The translations under genes and the position numbers were made by a program. The notes beneath the pieces are model-generated. The model searched no databases and was not told the origin of the DNA. It saw nothing but the letters and a program-made list of their open reading frames with translations. A stretch of DNA of 5,430 nt from assembly GCA_020430865.1 (NCBI GenBank), contig JAGQIY010000703.1, positions 1 through 5,430 of the forward strand. The letters run 5' to 3'. The DNA comes from Myxococcales bacterium (lineage in GTDB: Bacteria > Myxococcota > Polyangia > Polyangiales > Polyangiaceae). Position 1 is the first letter of the stretch. Each line of letters opens with the position of its first letter. This document shows positions 1-5,310 of the stretch, in pieces.

Positions 1-1977
1 CCCTTGTAGGTAGTAGCCACCCTTCAGGCGGTCGACGAAGACCAGTGCGTCGAACGACTCTCGCTGGCCCTTGAGCGATTGAGTCTCCAGGGTGACCCGC
101 CAGTAGTCCCGAGACACCGGGTGCGGTGTCCACCACTCGACGCCGTCTAGCCGCGACTCGAAGCGCACCTCCGTCACCGCGTAGAGCCGCCGCCCGAAGC
201 TGAGCGTCGCCCCGACCTCGAGCTGCTCGTCTCCTCTGCGCCGCACGGGGCCAGGCGGCGAGCGCCGCACGGCTCTCCCCTCACCCCCAGCCCAACCTCC
301 AATACGCGCGATGGGATGTGGCGGCGCCTGCACGTTGGACAAGGCCAACGGGTGACTGAACAGCCGCGAGGGCAGCTCGAGCACCTCCACATCGTTGCCG
401 CATGGCAATAGCTGCTGTTGCTCCACGGGCTCGACGCGGCGCTTCTTCGAGCGGCGTTTGCCCTTCTTCAGGCCAGGCACCGCCGTCAAACGGCTGCGCG
501 ACTCCGGACGGTGACTGTCCACCACCTCCAGGACTCCGACTCGCTCCTTGCCCAGGTCGGCCACCAGCTCGGCGAGGAGCACCGGCAGGCTCTCGGGTCC
601 CGAACCACTGGTGCGCGCCTTGCCTCCCACGGCCAGGCTCCGCGCGAGATCCAGCTGCGCAGGCGCCGCGTGGGTCAAGACAGGTGCCGTCAGCGTCAGC
701 CCCAGAGAGGGCGCAGCCACCTTCAAATGGTCGAGCCGCGAGCGCACCACGCGCAGGAGCTCCGCCTCGCGCCACAGTGGCGCCGACAGCTCGAAGCGCA
801 ACAGCGTCTCCGGCGCCACCGAACGCAGCCGCGCGATCGAACGATCGTGATGGATCACCAGCTCGAGCAACTGCGCGGCCTCACCACGCCCTTCGAGGCG
901 AGAAGAGAGCCGCGCGACCAGACCGCGCAACACGAAGCCGAGCGGCTCCACGCCGTCGATGGGATCCTCCCAGCTGCTGTGCTCCACCGGCAGCTCTGGC
1001 GGGCGATACGGCGTCAGCGGCTCGGGATCGTAACCCTGACACAGCTCGAGGATTTGCTTCGCCTGCTCTCCGAGGCGACCGCTCGCGGCGCTCGGAGGCA
1101 AGCGCGCCACGTCGGCGATGGAGTGCAACCCGAGGCGGGAGAGCCAGCTGATGCGCTCGGCGTCCAGCGGCAACGCGACGATGGGCAGCTCCGCGAGCTT
1201 GCGCTTGGTTTCCTCGGGCCGGACCACGAGGACCCCCTCGCGCGCGAGGCGACCCCAGCGCGCCAGCGCCTGAGCCACCCGCGGGCCATCGGCCACCGCC
1301 ACGCGCACCGTGTGTCCACCTTCGAACGCCGAAGCCTGACGCACCCGATCCGCGAGCTGCAGCGCGAGCTGCTCTTCCTGCAGATGGACGTCACGAGCAG
1401 CTGCGGGGGGGAGATCAGCCGGAGCGAACAAGTGAGCGACGCCAGTGACGTCTACCCAGACGGTGTCCGGCGCCTCGTAGCTCACGGTGGCTCCAAACCC
1501 CAGCGCCACCTCGGCCAGCCGCTCCAGCTCTTCGATCACGTCGCGCTGCACCAGCTCCTGCACGATCAAGTTGGAGACCAGCGCACAGGCTTCGGCGATG
1601 GTCTGTCCAGCGCGCACCCCAAAGCGCTGCGCCACCTTGGACACCGCCGCCAGCTGAGCGGTGGCTGGCACTTCACCCTCCAGCTCTTGATCGCCGAGCA
1701 GCACCACCGCGAACGGCAGCCCGGAAGCCAGCAATGGCAGCTTGGGTCCTTGCAGCTTGGAGCCCTGTTGCTTTGCCCCCGCGCCCTGGGTCAACTTACC
1801 GCCGCGCCGCTGTGTATCCGTGCAGAAATGGTCCCAGGCAAGCTCCAGCATCAGCTCGGGCAGCACCACCGCCGCGATGCGCCGCAGTCCGGCTTCGCTC
1901 ACGCGGGGCGCCTCGGCGACTAGCGGCTCCGGCGAGCCGTGAACTCCCGACGGCTCAGGCGCTGAGTCGAATGTCAT
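1..1977 (-). CDS. imuB: ImuB, catalytically inactive Y-family polymerase of the ImuA-ImuB-DnaE2 mutasome (3' end cut by window edge)
   Basis: Translating the minus strand from 1977 gives about 659 codons without a stop to the window edge. ImuB is the adaptor of the translesion mutasome: it binds the beta clamp and bridges ImuA and DnaE2. Seen in order: a Y-family palm-like segment at about 33-190, a helix-hairpin-helix block at about 268-315 (LGLHSIADVARLPP), a little-finger-like region at about 330-430, a lysine/arginine-rich linker near 503-513, and the ImuB C-terminal motif RDYWRV with a final GGYYLQG, close to the family's end, so only a few residues are missing. The first catalytic motif reads VVLPELMLEL and lacks both aspartates. 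The SxDE motif reads APDT, keeping Asp about 170 but losing the glutamate, as expected for ImuB. QLLPCG near 521-526 may be a degenerate clamp-binding motif (QLPLWG-like). The ATG is set by a strong Shine-Dalgarno. The start overlaps imuA by 23 bp, implying one transcript. Not in the supplied style of a closed ORF because the stop lies outside the window. Confidence 0.92.
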   Translation of the reverse strand, partial: MTFDSAPEPSGVHGSPEPLVAEAPRVSEAGLRRIAAVVLPELMLELAWDHFCTDTQRRGGKLTQGAGAKQQGSKLQGPKLPLLASGLPFAVVLLGDQELEGEVPATAQLAAVSKVAQRFGVRAGQTIAEACALVSNLIVQELVQRDVIEELERLAEVALGFGATVSYEAPDTVWVDVTGVAHLFAPADLPPAAARDVHLQEEQLALQLADRVRQASAFEGGHTVRVAVADGPRVAQALARWGRLAREGVLVVRPEETKRKLAELPIVALPLDAERISWLSRLGLHSIADVARLPPSAASGRLGEQAKQILELCQGYDPEPLTPYRPPELPVEHSSWEDPIDGVEPLGFVLRGLVARLSSRLEGRGEAAQLLELVIHHDRSIARLRSVAPETLLRFELSAPLWREAELLRVVRSRLDHLKVAAPSLGLTLTAPVLTHAAPAQLDLARSLAVGGKARTSGSGPESLPVLLAELVADLGKERVGVLEVVDSHRPESRSRLTAVPGLKKGKRRSKKRRVEPVEQQQLLPCGNDVEVLELPSRLFSHPLALSNVQAPPHPIARIGGWAGGEGRAVRRSPPGPVRRRGDEQLEVGATLSFGRRLYAVTEVRFESRLDGVEWWTPHPVSRDYWRVTLETQSLKGQRESFDALVFVDRLKGGYYLQG

Positions 1978-2788
1978 GCAGCGCCTCCTTCCCTGCCTGA
2001 GCCAGCTCCGAACGCAGCGCGCTGGCGCGCACCTTGCGCGGGCCTGCGATGCGACCGCGGCGATCCTTGGCGACGCGCACCGAGAGCTGATCTCCGAGCA
2101 AGCCGAGCTCGAAGCGCTGAGCGACGGGCAACGGCAGCGGACGCGCGGCGGCTGCATCGGTGAGCAGCAGCACCATCGACTCGGTCTGCTCGACGGCGAT
2201 GGCCAAGCGACGCACGACCCGCGCCCAGCCCGCCAGCGGGACGTCCAGAGGCTTGCCCGGCACCCCCGCCAGGTCGACGACCACCAGCGGGAACGCTTGA
2301 GACTCCACGAGGCGCAGCGCCGTGCGGCTCAACGCCTCGGCGTTCGGGCGCAGCACCAAGAGGCGCCCCAGGTTCACTCCAGCGCGCGCCGCGGCCGGGG
2401 CGTAGAGCGAGCCCGTCGGATCGATGAACGCGCACCACGCCTGCCCCGCAGCAGTCGCCAGAGCCTGCGCGCCCGCTCGCGGAGACTGAGCCGCCCGGCA
2501 AGCCGCCAGCGCAACGCTGGTCCCCAGAGCTGCCGTCCCGGAAACCGCCAGCTCCACCACGGCGCCACGAGGTAGACCGCCATCGGGGAGCAATGCGTCT
2601 AAGGGCAGCCCCAGCTGCAGCGCCTGAGTCGCGGCGTGTTCAGTAGGAGCCTCACCCAATGCGTCAGCGCCCAATGAACCGGCCGAACGGCCGCTATCGG
2701 ACAAAGCCAGGGCATTTGCCCCCTGAACGACTCCACCAGGGAGCACGGAGGGGGGCAACTGAGCGAGGAGTTCAGCAGGAAGCGCCAT
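1955..2788 (-). CDS. imuA: ImuA, RecA-fold accessory protein of the translesion mutasome
   Basis: 277 residues. ImuA works with ImuB and DnaE2 in damage-induced mutagenesis; it is a RecA-like protein without recombinase activity. Residues 1-58 are a poorly conserved Ala/Leu-rich leader. The recognisable core starts at 60 with LGLPLDALLPDGGLPRGAV, the usual ImuA/RecA entry. The P-loop position (84-91, GTAALGTS) has the glycines but no Walker lysine: Thr90 stands where RecA has Lys, so ATP hydrolysis is doubtful. A Walker B-like strand is at 168-173 (LVVVDL). The segment at 205-222 (MVLLLTDAAAARPLPLPV) and VRVAKDRRG at 237-245 match the family's later core. No Shine-Dalgarno precedes the ATG at 2788. 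I keep this start because the family core is in frame and a good -10 ends nine bases upstream, suggesting a near-leaderless mRNA. A later in-frame GTG exists at codon 15. Assignment rests on these motifs plus the adjoining imuB. Confidence 0.87.
   Translation of the reverse strand: MALPAELLAQLPPSVLPGGVVQGANALALSDSGRSAGSLGADALGEAPTEHAATQALQLGLPLDALLPDGGLPRGAVVELAVSGTAALGTSVALAACRAAQSPRAGAQALATAAGQAWCAFIDPTGSLYAPAAARAGVNLGRLLVLRPNAEALSRTALRLVESQAFPLVVVDLAGVPGKPLDVPLAGWARVVRRLAIAVEQTESMVLLLTDAAAARPLPLPVAQRFELGLLGDQLSVRVAKDRRGRIAGPRKVRASALRSELAQAGKEALHDIRLSA
1984..1990 (-). promoter_or_regulatory. Strong ribosome binding site for imuB inside the end of imuA
   Basis: The minus strand reads AAGGAGG, a full anti-Shine-Dalgarno match, six bases before the imuB ATG at 1977. 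It lies inside the last codons of imuA and decides the imuB start. It is the only strong Shine-Dalgarno seen in the window. Confidence 0.85.
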
Positions 2789-2791
2789 ATA

Positions 2792-2807
2792 CTGAACAAG
2801 ATACCAG
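2792..2807 (-). promoter_or_regulatory. LexA-like operator (box 1) over the imuA -10
   Basis: The minus strand reads CTGGTATCTTGTTCAG, a CTG-N10-CAG box ending in the GTTCAG half-site. From memory, the Myxococcus LexA consensus is CTRHAMRYBYGTTCAGS; 13 of 17 positions agree. It covers the whole proposed -10, the right place for a repressor, and imuAB cassettes are SOS genes in many bacteria. The binding protein is inferred, not shown. Confidence 0.5.
2798..2806 (-). promoter_or_regulatory. Probable extended -10 promoter element of imuAB
   Basis: The minus strand reads TGGTATCTT, an extended -10 (TGn followed by TATCTT, four of six matches to TATAAT). It would place transcription start at about 2790-2791, only two or three bases before the imuA ATG, which agrees with the absence of a Shine-Dalgarno. 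No convincing -35 hexamer is visible at 17 bp. Inferred from sequence only. Confidence 0.45.
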
Positions 2808-2809
2808 CA

Positions 2810-2826
2810 CTGAACATCAGCGCCAG
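2810..2826 (-). promoter_or_regulatory. Second, weaker LexA-like site (box 2)
   Basis: The minus strand reads CTGGCGCTGATGTTCAG: the same GTTCAG half-site with a CTG 11 rather than 10 bases away. The plus-strand octamer ACTGAACA occurs at 2791-2798 and 2809-2816, so the two boxes are direct repeats with an 18-bp period, just under two helical turns. This could allow side-by-side repressor binding. The imperfect spacing makes it weaker than box 1. Confidence 0.35.
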
Positions 2827-2883
2827 GGGAGATCGACGACCCTGACAGACAATGTCCTCACTCCGGACTCCCCCACCCACCGC

Positions 2884-2897
2884 AGATCCCCGGATCT
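2884..2897. repeat. 14-bp palindrome in the divergent intergenic region
   Basis: AGATCC and GGATCT face each other across a two-base CC centre. It lies between the divergent imuA and lipoprotein genes, 71 bp before the lipoprotein start, where an operator could sit. A second short inverted repeat (TCGAA/TTCGA, 2910-2923) follows. No known regulator matches it; it may be chance. Confidence 0.3.
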
Positions 2898-2968
2898 ACT
2901 GACGGAAGCTCGAATCGCTTCGAACCCGTCCCGAGCTATGTGACCCTGCACAACCCAGAGCCCCCTGC

Positions 2969-3547
2969 ATGAAGCTCATCACTCGACTCCTAGCAAGCCC
3001 CCTGCTCGCGCTGCTTGCCGCACTACCCGGGTGCACCAGCTCGACGCGCGCCGACTCCAAGACCTCGGCCAACGTCGAGCCTGCTCCCGCCAAATCTTCC
3101 CGCACGGAACCGATCTGGCTACGCTGCACGGAAGGCTTCAAGCCGACGGGCCTGCTGGACAATGACATCAAGCGACTGGCCCGCGCCTGCGCCGAGAGCC
3201 TGAACATGGGCCCGATCACGCCGGTGCACAAAGCCACGCAGAGCGAGAAGCAGCCCGCAGACGTCTACACCTTCTACGTGCCGCGCGCCGGAGACTGCTT
3301 CCGTGTGGTGTCAATCGGCGATTCCCATATCGAAGACCTCGACTTGCTGCTCCGCACCCCCGAAGGCGAAGTCGTCGCCGGCGACCTGACCCACGACAAG
3401 TTTCCGGTGCTACCCCCCTACGGACCGCTCTGCATCGACGAGCCCGGAATGTACTTCCTCGAGGTGAGCGTCTTCTCCGGTAGTGGTCACTACGCCGTGC
3501 AAGTTTGGGGGGGAGAGCCCGCCGGGCCAGTCCCCGTACCCCGCTGA
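2969..3547 (+). CDS. Small lipoprotein with a PPC-like C-terminal beta domain, function unknown
   Basis: 192 residues. The N-terminus is a classic lipoprotein signal: basic MKLITR, a Leu/Ala-rich stretch, then the lipobox LPGC with Cys22 as the lipidated residue, so the mature protein should be membrane-anchored in the periplasm or outer membrane. Residues 23-48 are a Ser/Ala/Pro-rich linker. The C-terminal half (about 98-180) has the pattern of pre-peptidase-type (PPC-like) beta-sandwich domains in myxobacterial lipoproteins: YTFYVPRAGDCFRVV, then DLDLLLRTPEGEVV, then a closing PGMYFLEVSVFSGSGHYAVQVW. Four further cysteines (53, 74, 110, 155) could form two disulfides. No protease or other catalytic domain is attached. 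The Shine-Dalgarno is weak (CAGAG about eight bases upstream), but the signal peptide begins exactly at this ATG. It is transcribed away from imuA and not evidently linked to DNA repair. The domain call is by pattern only. Confidence 0.8.
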   Translation: MKLITRLLASPLLALLAALPGCTSSTRADSKTSANVEPAPAKSSRTEPIWLRCTEGFKPTGLLDNDIKRLARACAESLNMGPITPVHKATQSEKQPADVYTFYVPRAGDCFRVVSIGDSHIEDLDLLLRTPEGEVVAGDLTHDKFPVLPPYGPLCIDEPGMYFLEVSVFSGSGHYAVQVWGGEPAGPVPVPR

Positions 3548-3586
3548 AGCACCGAGCGACGAAGGCGCGGCGTTTCCCCCGAATTA

Positions 3587-3616
3587 TTGCCTGGTCCCCG
3601 ATCTCTCAGGTGTTAG
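3587..3616 (+). promoter_or_regulatory. Weak candidate promoter for the larE unit
   Basis: TTGCCT (3587-3592) and TGTTAG (3611-3616) are separated by 18 bases and would start transcription about six bases before the larE ATG. Three of six -10 positions match the consensus, so this is a weak call. The 81-bp gap has no clear terminator or Shine-Dalgarno. Confidence 0.2.
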
Positions 3617-3628
3617 AACGACCAGTCG

Positions 3629-4519
3629 ATGGAGCAACGCCTGAGCCATGCAACCCCCAAGGGCGAGTCCGGCGCGACGCCGACGCCCCAGGGATCGAGC
3701 GACAAGCTCGAGCGACTGCGCGCACGCCTCCGCGAGCTGGGTTCGGTGCTGGTGTGCTACTCCGGCGGCATCGACAGCGCGCTGGTGCTCGCGGTGGCTG
3801 CCGAGCAACTGGGCGAGCGCGCCATCGGGATGACCGCGGTGAGTCCGAGCTTGCCCGAATCCGAGAAGCTCGAGGCCAGTCGTTTGGCCGAGGAAATCAA
3901 GGCGCAGCACCGCCTGGTCGACTCCAACGAAATCGAGCGCCCGGGCTATGTCGCCAACGCGCCGGATCGCTGCTTCCACTGCAAGAGCGAGCTGTACGAC
4001 ATCGCCGAGCTGAAGCGCCGGGAGTGGGGCCTCGACTGGGTGCTCAACGGCACCAACCAGAACGATCTCGGCGACTACCGGCCAGGACTGGACGCGGCCA
4101 AGCAAGCGGGCGTGGTCAGTCCCCTGGTCGAGCTCGGCTTCAGCAAGCAGGACGTGCGAGACGCTGCGAAGCTGATCGGCATGCGCATCTGGGACAAGCC
4201 TGCCTCCGCCTGCCTCTCGAGCCGGATTCCGTACGGCACCGAAGTGACGCGCGAACGCCTGGCGCAGATCGGCGGTCTCGAGGCTGACCTGAAGGCGCTC
4301 GGCTTCCGTCAGCTGCGCGTGCGCTGGCACGAGCGCATCGCGCGCATCGAGATCGACCTGCGTGAGCTGCCGCGGTTGCTGGAGCCGGGGGTGAGGGAGA
4401 GCGTCGTGGAGGCGGGAAAGACCCGCGGCTTCACCTACGTGACCCTCGATCTCGGAGGCTACCGCACGGGCAGCCACAACGAGGTGCTGGTCGGGCGTAG
4501 TCTCCGCCTGGTGGACTGA
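3629..4519 (+). CDS. larE: LarE-type ATP-dependent sulfur transferase (PP-loop family)
   Basis: 296 residues, near the family's usual 260-290 with a roughly 25-residue extra N-terminal tail. LarE adenylates and then sulfurates a pyridinium dinucleotide to build the nickel-pincer cofactor of lactate racemase and related enzymes. Seen: the PP-loop SGGIDS at 45-50 after VLVCY; the LarE signature PDRCFHCKSELY at 112-123; NGTNQNDLGDYRPG at 140-153; SPLVELGFSKQDVR at 164-177; and KPASACLSSRIPYG at 190-203, where Cys195 matches the sacrificial sulfur-donor cysteine of Lactobacillus LarE. Cys115 and Cys118 with Cys195 make the three-cysteine set that I recall for [4Fe-4S]-dependent LarE proteins, so this one may use a cluster rather than sacrifice its cysteine (inference). 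No larA, larB or larC is in the window, and stand-alone LarE homologues may serve other targets. The ATG lacks a Shine-Dalgarno. The next gene starts on its stop codon. Confidence 0.9.
   Translation: MEQRLSHATPKGESGATPTPQGSSDKLERLRARLRELGSVLVCYSGGIDSALVLAVAAEQLGERAIGMTAVSPSLPESEKLEASRLAEEIKAQHRLVDSNEIERPGYVANAPDRCFHCKSELYDIAELKRREWGLDWVLNGTNQNDLGDYRPGLDAAKQAGVVSPLVELGFSKQDVRDAAKLIGMRIWDKPASACLSSRIPYGTEVTRERLAQIGGLEADLKALGFRQLRVRWHERIARIEIDLRELPRLLEPGVRESVVEAGKTRGFTYVTLDLGGYRTGSHNEVLVGRSLRLVD
4385..4399 (+). repeat. 15-bp exact repeat, copy 1 (in larE)
   Basis: CCGGGGGTGAGGGAG here is identical to 4678-4692 in the next gene. Both copies are in the same codon phase and encode Pro-Gly-Val-Arg-Glu. 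A near match (one extra G) lies on the minus strand at 275-288 in imuB. Confidence 0.6.
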
Positions 4520-5250
4520 TGCGCTGGCTGGAGGTCGAGGATGCCTTCGAGGTCGCGCGGGTCGGGCACGCCGATCGAGTACTGCTCAGCGCCGAACACG
4601 CGAGCAACCGCTTGCCGGACGCGTGGGACTGGCACGAGGACGACGCGCACCTGATCGAGAGCCACTGGGCGTGGGATCCGGGGGTGAGGGAGCTGGTGCT
4701 GGAGCTCGCAGAAGCGCTTCGAACCACCGCGGTGCTCGCGCGCTTCACGCGCCTCCTGGCAGACCCCAATCGCCCGGAAGGACACCCCGAGCTGTTCCGC
4801 AAGCACGCCGACGGCGCGGAGGTCGCGCTGAATCGCCAGCTCCACGCGGAAGAAGCCGAGGGGAGAGTCTCGAACTACTACCGCCCCTACCACCATCAGC
4901 TAGATCGAGAGGTCGCGGAGTCGCCTGCCGAGCTCTGCTTCTCGGTGCACAGCTTCACTCCCGTGTATCAAGGGGAGCCCAGAGATCTGGAGATAGGCGT
5001 GCTCTTCAATGCCGAGGAGCGCCTCGCGGAGAGCCTGCAACGCCACCTCAGCGCCGCCGGCCATGACACTCGCTTGAACGAGCCGTACTCGGGCAAGGCA
5101 GGGCTGATCTACAGCATCGAACAGCCAGCCCTGCGCCACGGGCGCCGCGCGCTGGAGATCGAAGTGCGCAACGACCTGCTGCTCGATTCCGGACGCCGCG
5201 GAGAGATCGCCGAGCACCTAATAGCTTGGTTCCGCGCGGCATCGTTCTAG
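4519..5250 (+). CDS. N-formylglutamate amidohydrolase family protein
   Basis: 243 residues, slightly shorter than typical members (about 260-290). Known family enzymes hydrolyse N-formyl-L-glutamate to glutamate and formate, the last step of one histidine-degradation route (HutG type); other members have unknown substrates. Seen in order: SAEHASNRLP at 24-33, a WDPG turn at 52-55, the FTRLLADPNRPEG block at 76-88, YYRPYH at 120-125, the SVHSFTP motif at 142-148, and EIEVRND at 213-219. Glu26, His27 and His144 are the likely metal-binding residues, given the family's relation to zinc carboxypeptidase-like folds (inference). The ATG overlaps the larE stop in TGATG, with GGTGGA only three bases upstream, so translation is probably coupled to larE. 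No other hut genes are nearby, so a role in histidine use is unsupported. I leave the symbol blank because true N-formylglutamate specificity cannot be read from sequence. Confidence 0.88.
   Translation: MRWLEVEDAFEVARVGHADRVLLSAEHASNRLPDAWDWHEDDAHLIESHWAWDPGVRELVLELAEALRTTAVLARFTRLLADPNRPEGHPELFRKHADGAEVALNRQLHAEEAEGRVSNYYRPYHHQLDREVAESPAELCFSVHSFTPVYQGEPRDLEIGVLFNAEERLAESLQRHLSAAGHDTRLNEPYSGKAGLIYSIEQPALRHGRRALEIEVRNDLLLDSGRRGEIAEHLIAWFRAASF
4678..4692 (+). repeat. 15-bp exact repeat, copy 2 (in the amidohydrolase gene)
   Basis: Same CCGGGGGTGAGGGAG as in larE, here coding for Pro-Gly-Val-Arg-Glu within the WDPGVRELV stretch that holds a family motif. Shared codon choice alone could explain the match. 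Confidence 0.6.
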
Positions 5251-5267
5251 GCCAGTCCGCAGATGCC

Positions 5268-5306
5268 CGCCCCAGGGGTGGCGAGCCGTGAAGTCGCGAC
5301 TTGGCT
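5268..5306. terminator. Possible bidirectional terminator between convergent genes
   Basis: Two inverted repeats sit between the amidohydrolase stop (5250) and the stop of the opposing gene (5311). The first is CGCCCC (5268-5273) against GGTGGCG (5277-5283) with one bulged T. The second is a perfect 12-bp palindrome, AAGTCGCGACTT (5291-5302), flanked by AGCC (5284-5287) and GGCT (5303-5306). Neither has a T-run, so intrinsic termination is uncertain. Convergent placement is the main support. Confidence 0.3.
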
Positions 5307-5310
5307 GCGC

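Noticed and set aside
418..1923. 501-codon plus-strand open frame opposite imuB
   Set aside because: Its codons are exactly in register with imuB on the other strand. Stops would need TTA, CTA or TCA codons in imuB, which are rare at this GC content. The product is Gln/Arg/Leu/His-rich with no domain, while the minus strand reads as clear ImuB.
2794..2815. Alphaproteobacterial-type LexA site (GTTC-N7-GTTC)
   Set aside because: The two GAAC tetramers are 14 bases apart, not 7, so the direct-repeat alpha-type operator does not fit; the CTG-N10-CAG reading fits better.
2599..2880. 93-codon minus-strand frame covering the imuA promoter and start
   Set aside because: It contains a hydrophobic stretch (ALMFSAGILFSIW) but runs out of frame through imuA codons and the operator boxes, and has no Shine-Dalgarno or family signal.
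3548..3628. Intrinsic terminator after the lipoprotein gene
   Set aside because: No GC-rich stem followed by a T-run is present in the 81-bp gap, so a terminator cannot be supported there.
3505..4287. 260-codon plus-strand frame across the lipoprotein end and larE
   Set aside because: Arg/Gly/Ala-rich out-of-frame reading of larE that also overlaps the lipoprotein stop; no recognisable motif.
3584..4477. 297-codon minus-strand open frame opposite larE
   Set aside because: Antisense shadow in codon register with larE, which carries clear PP-loop and LarE motifs.
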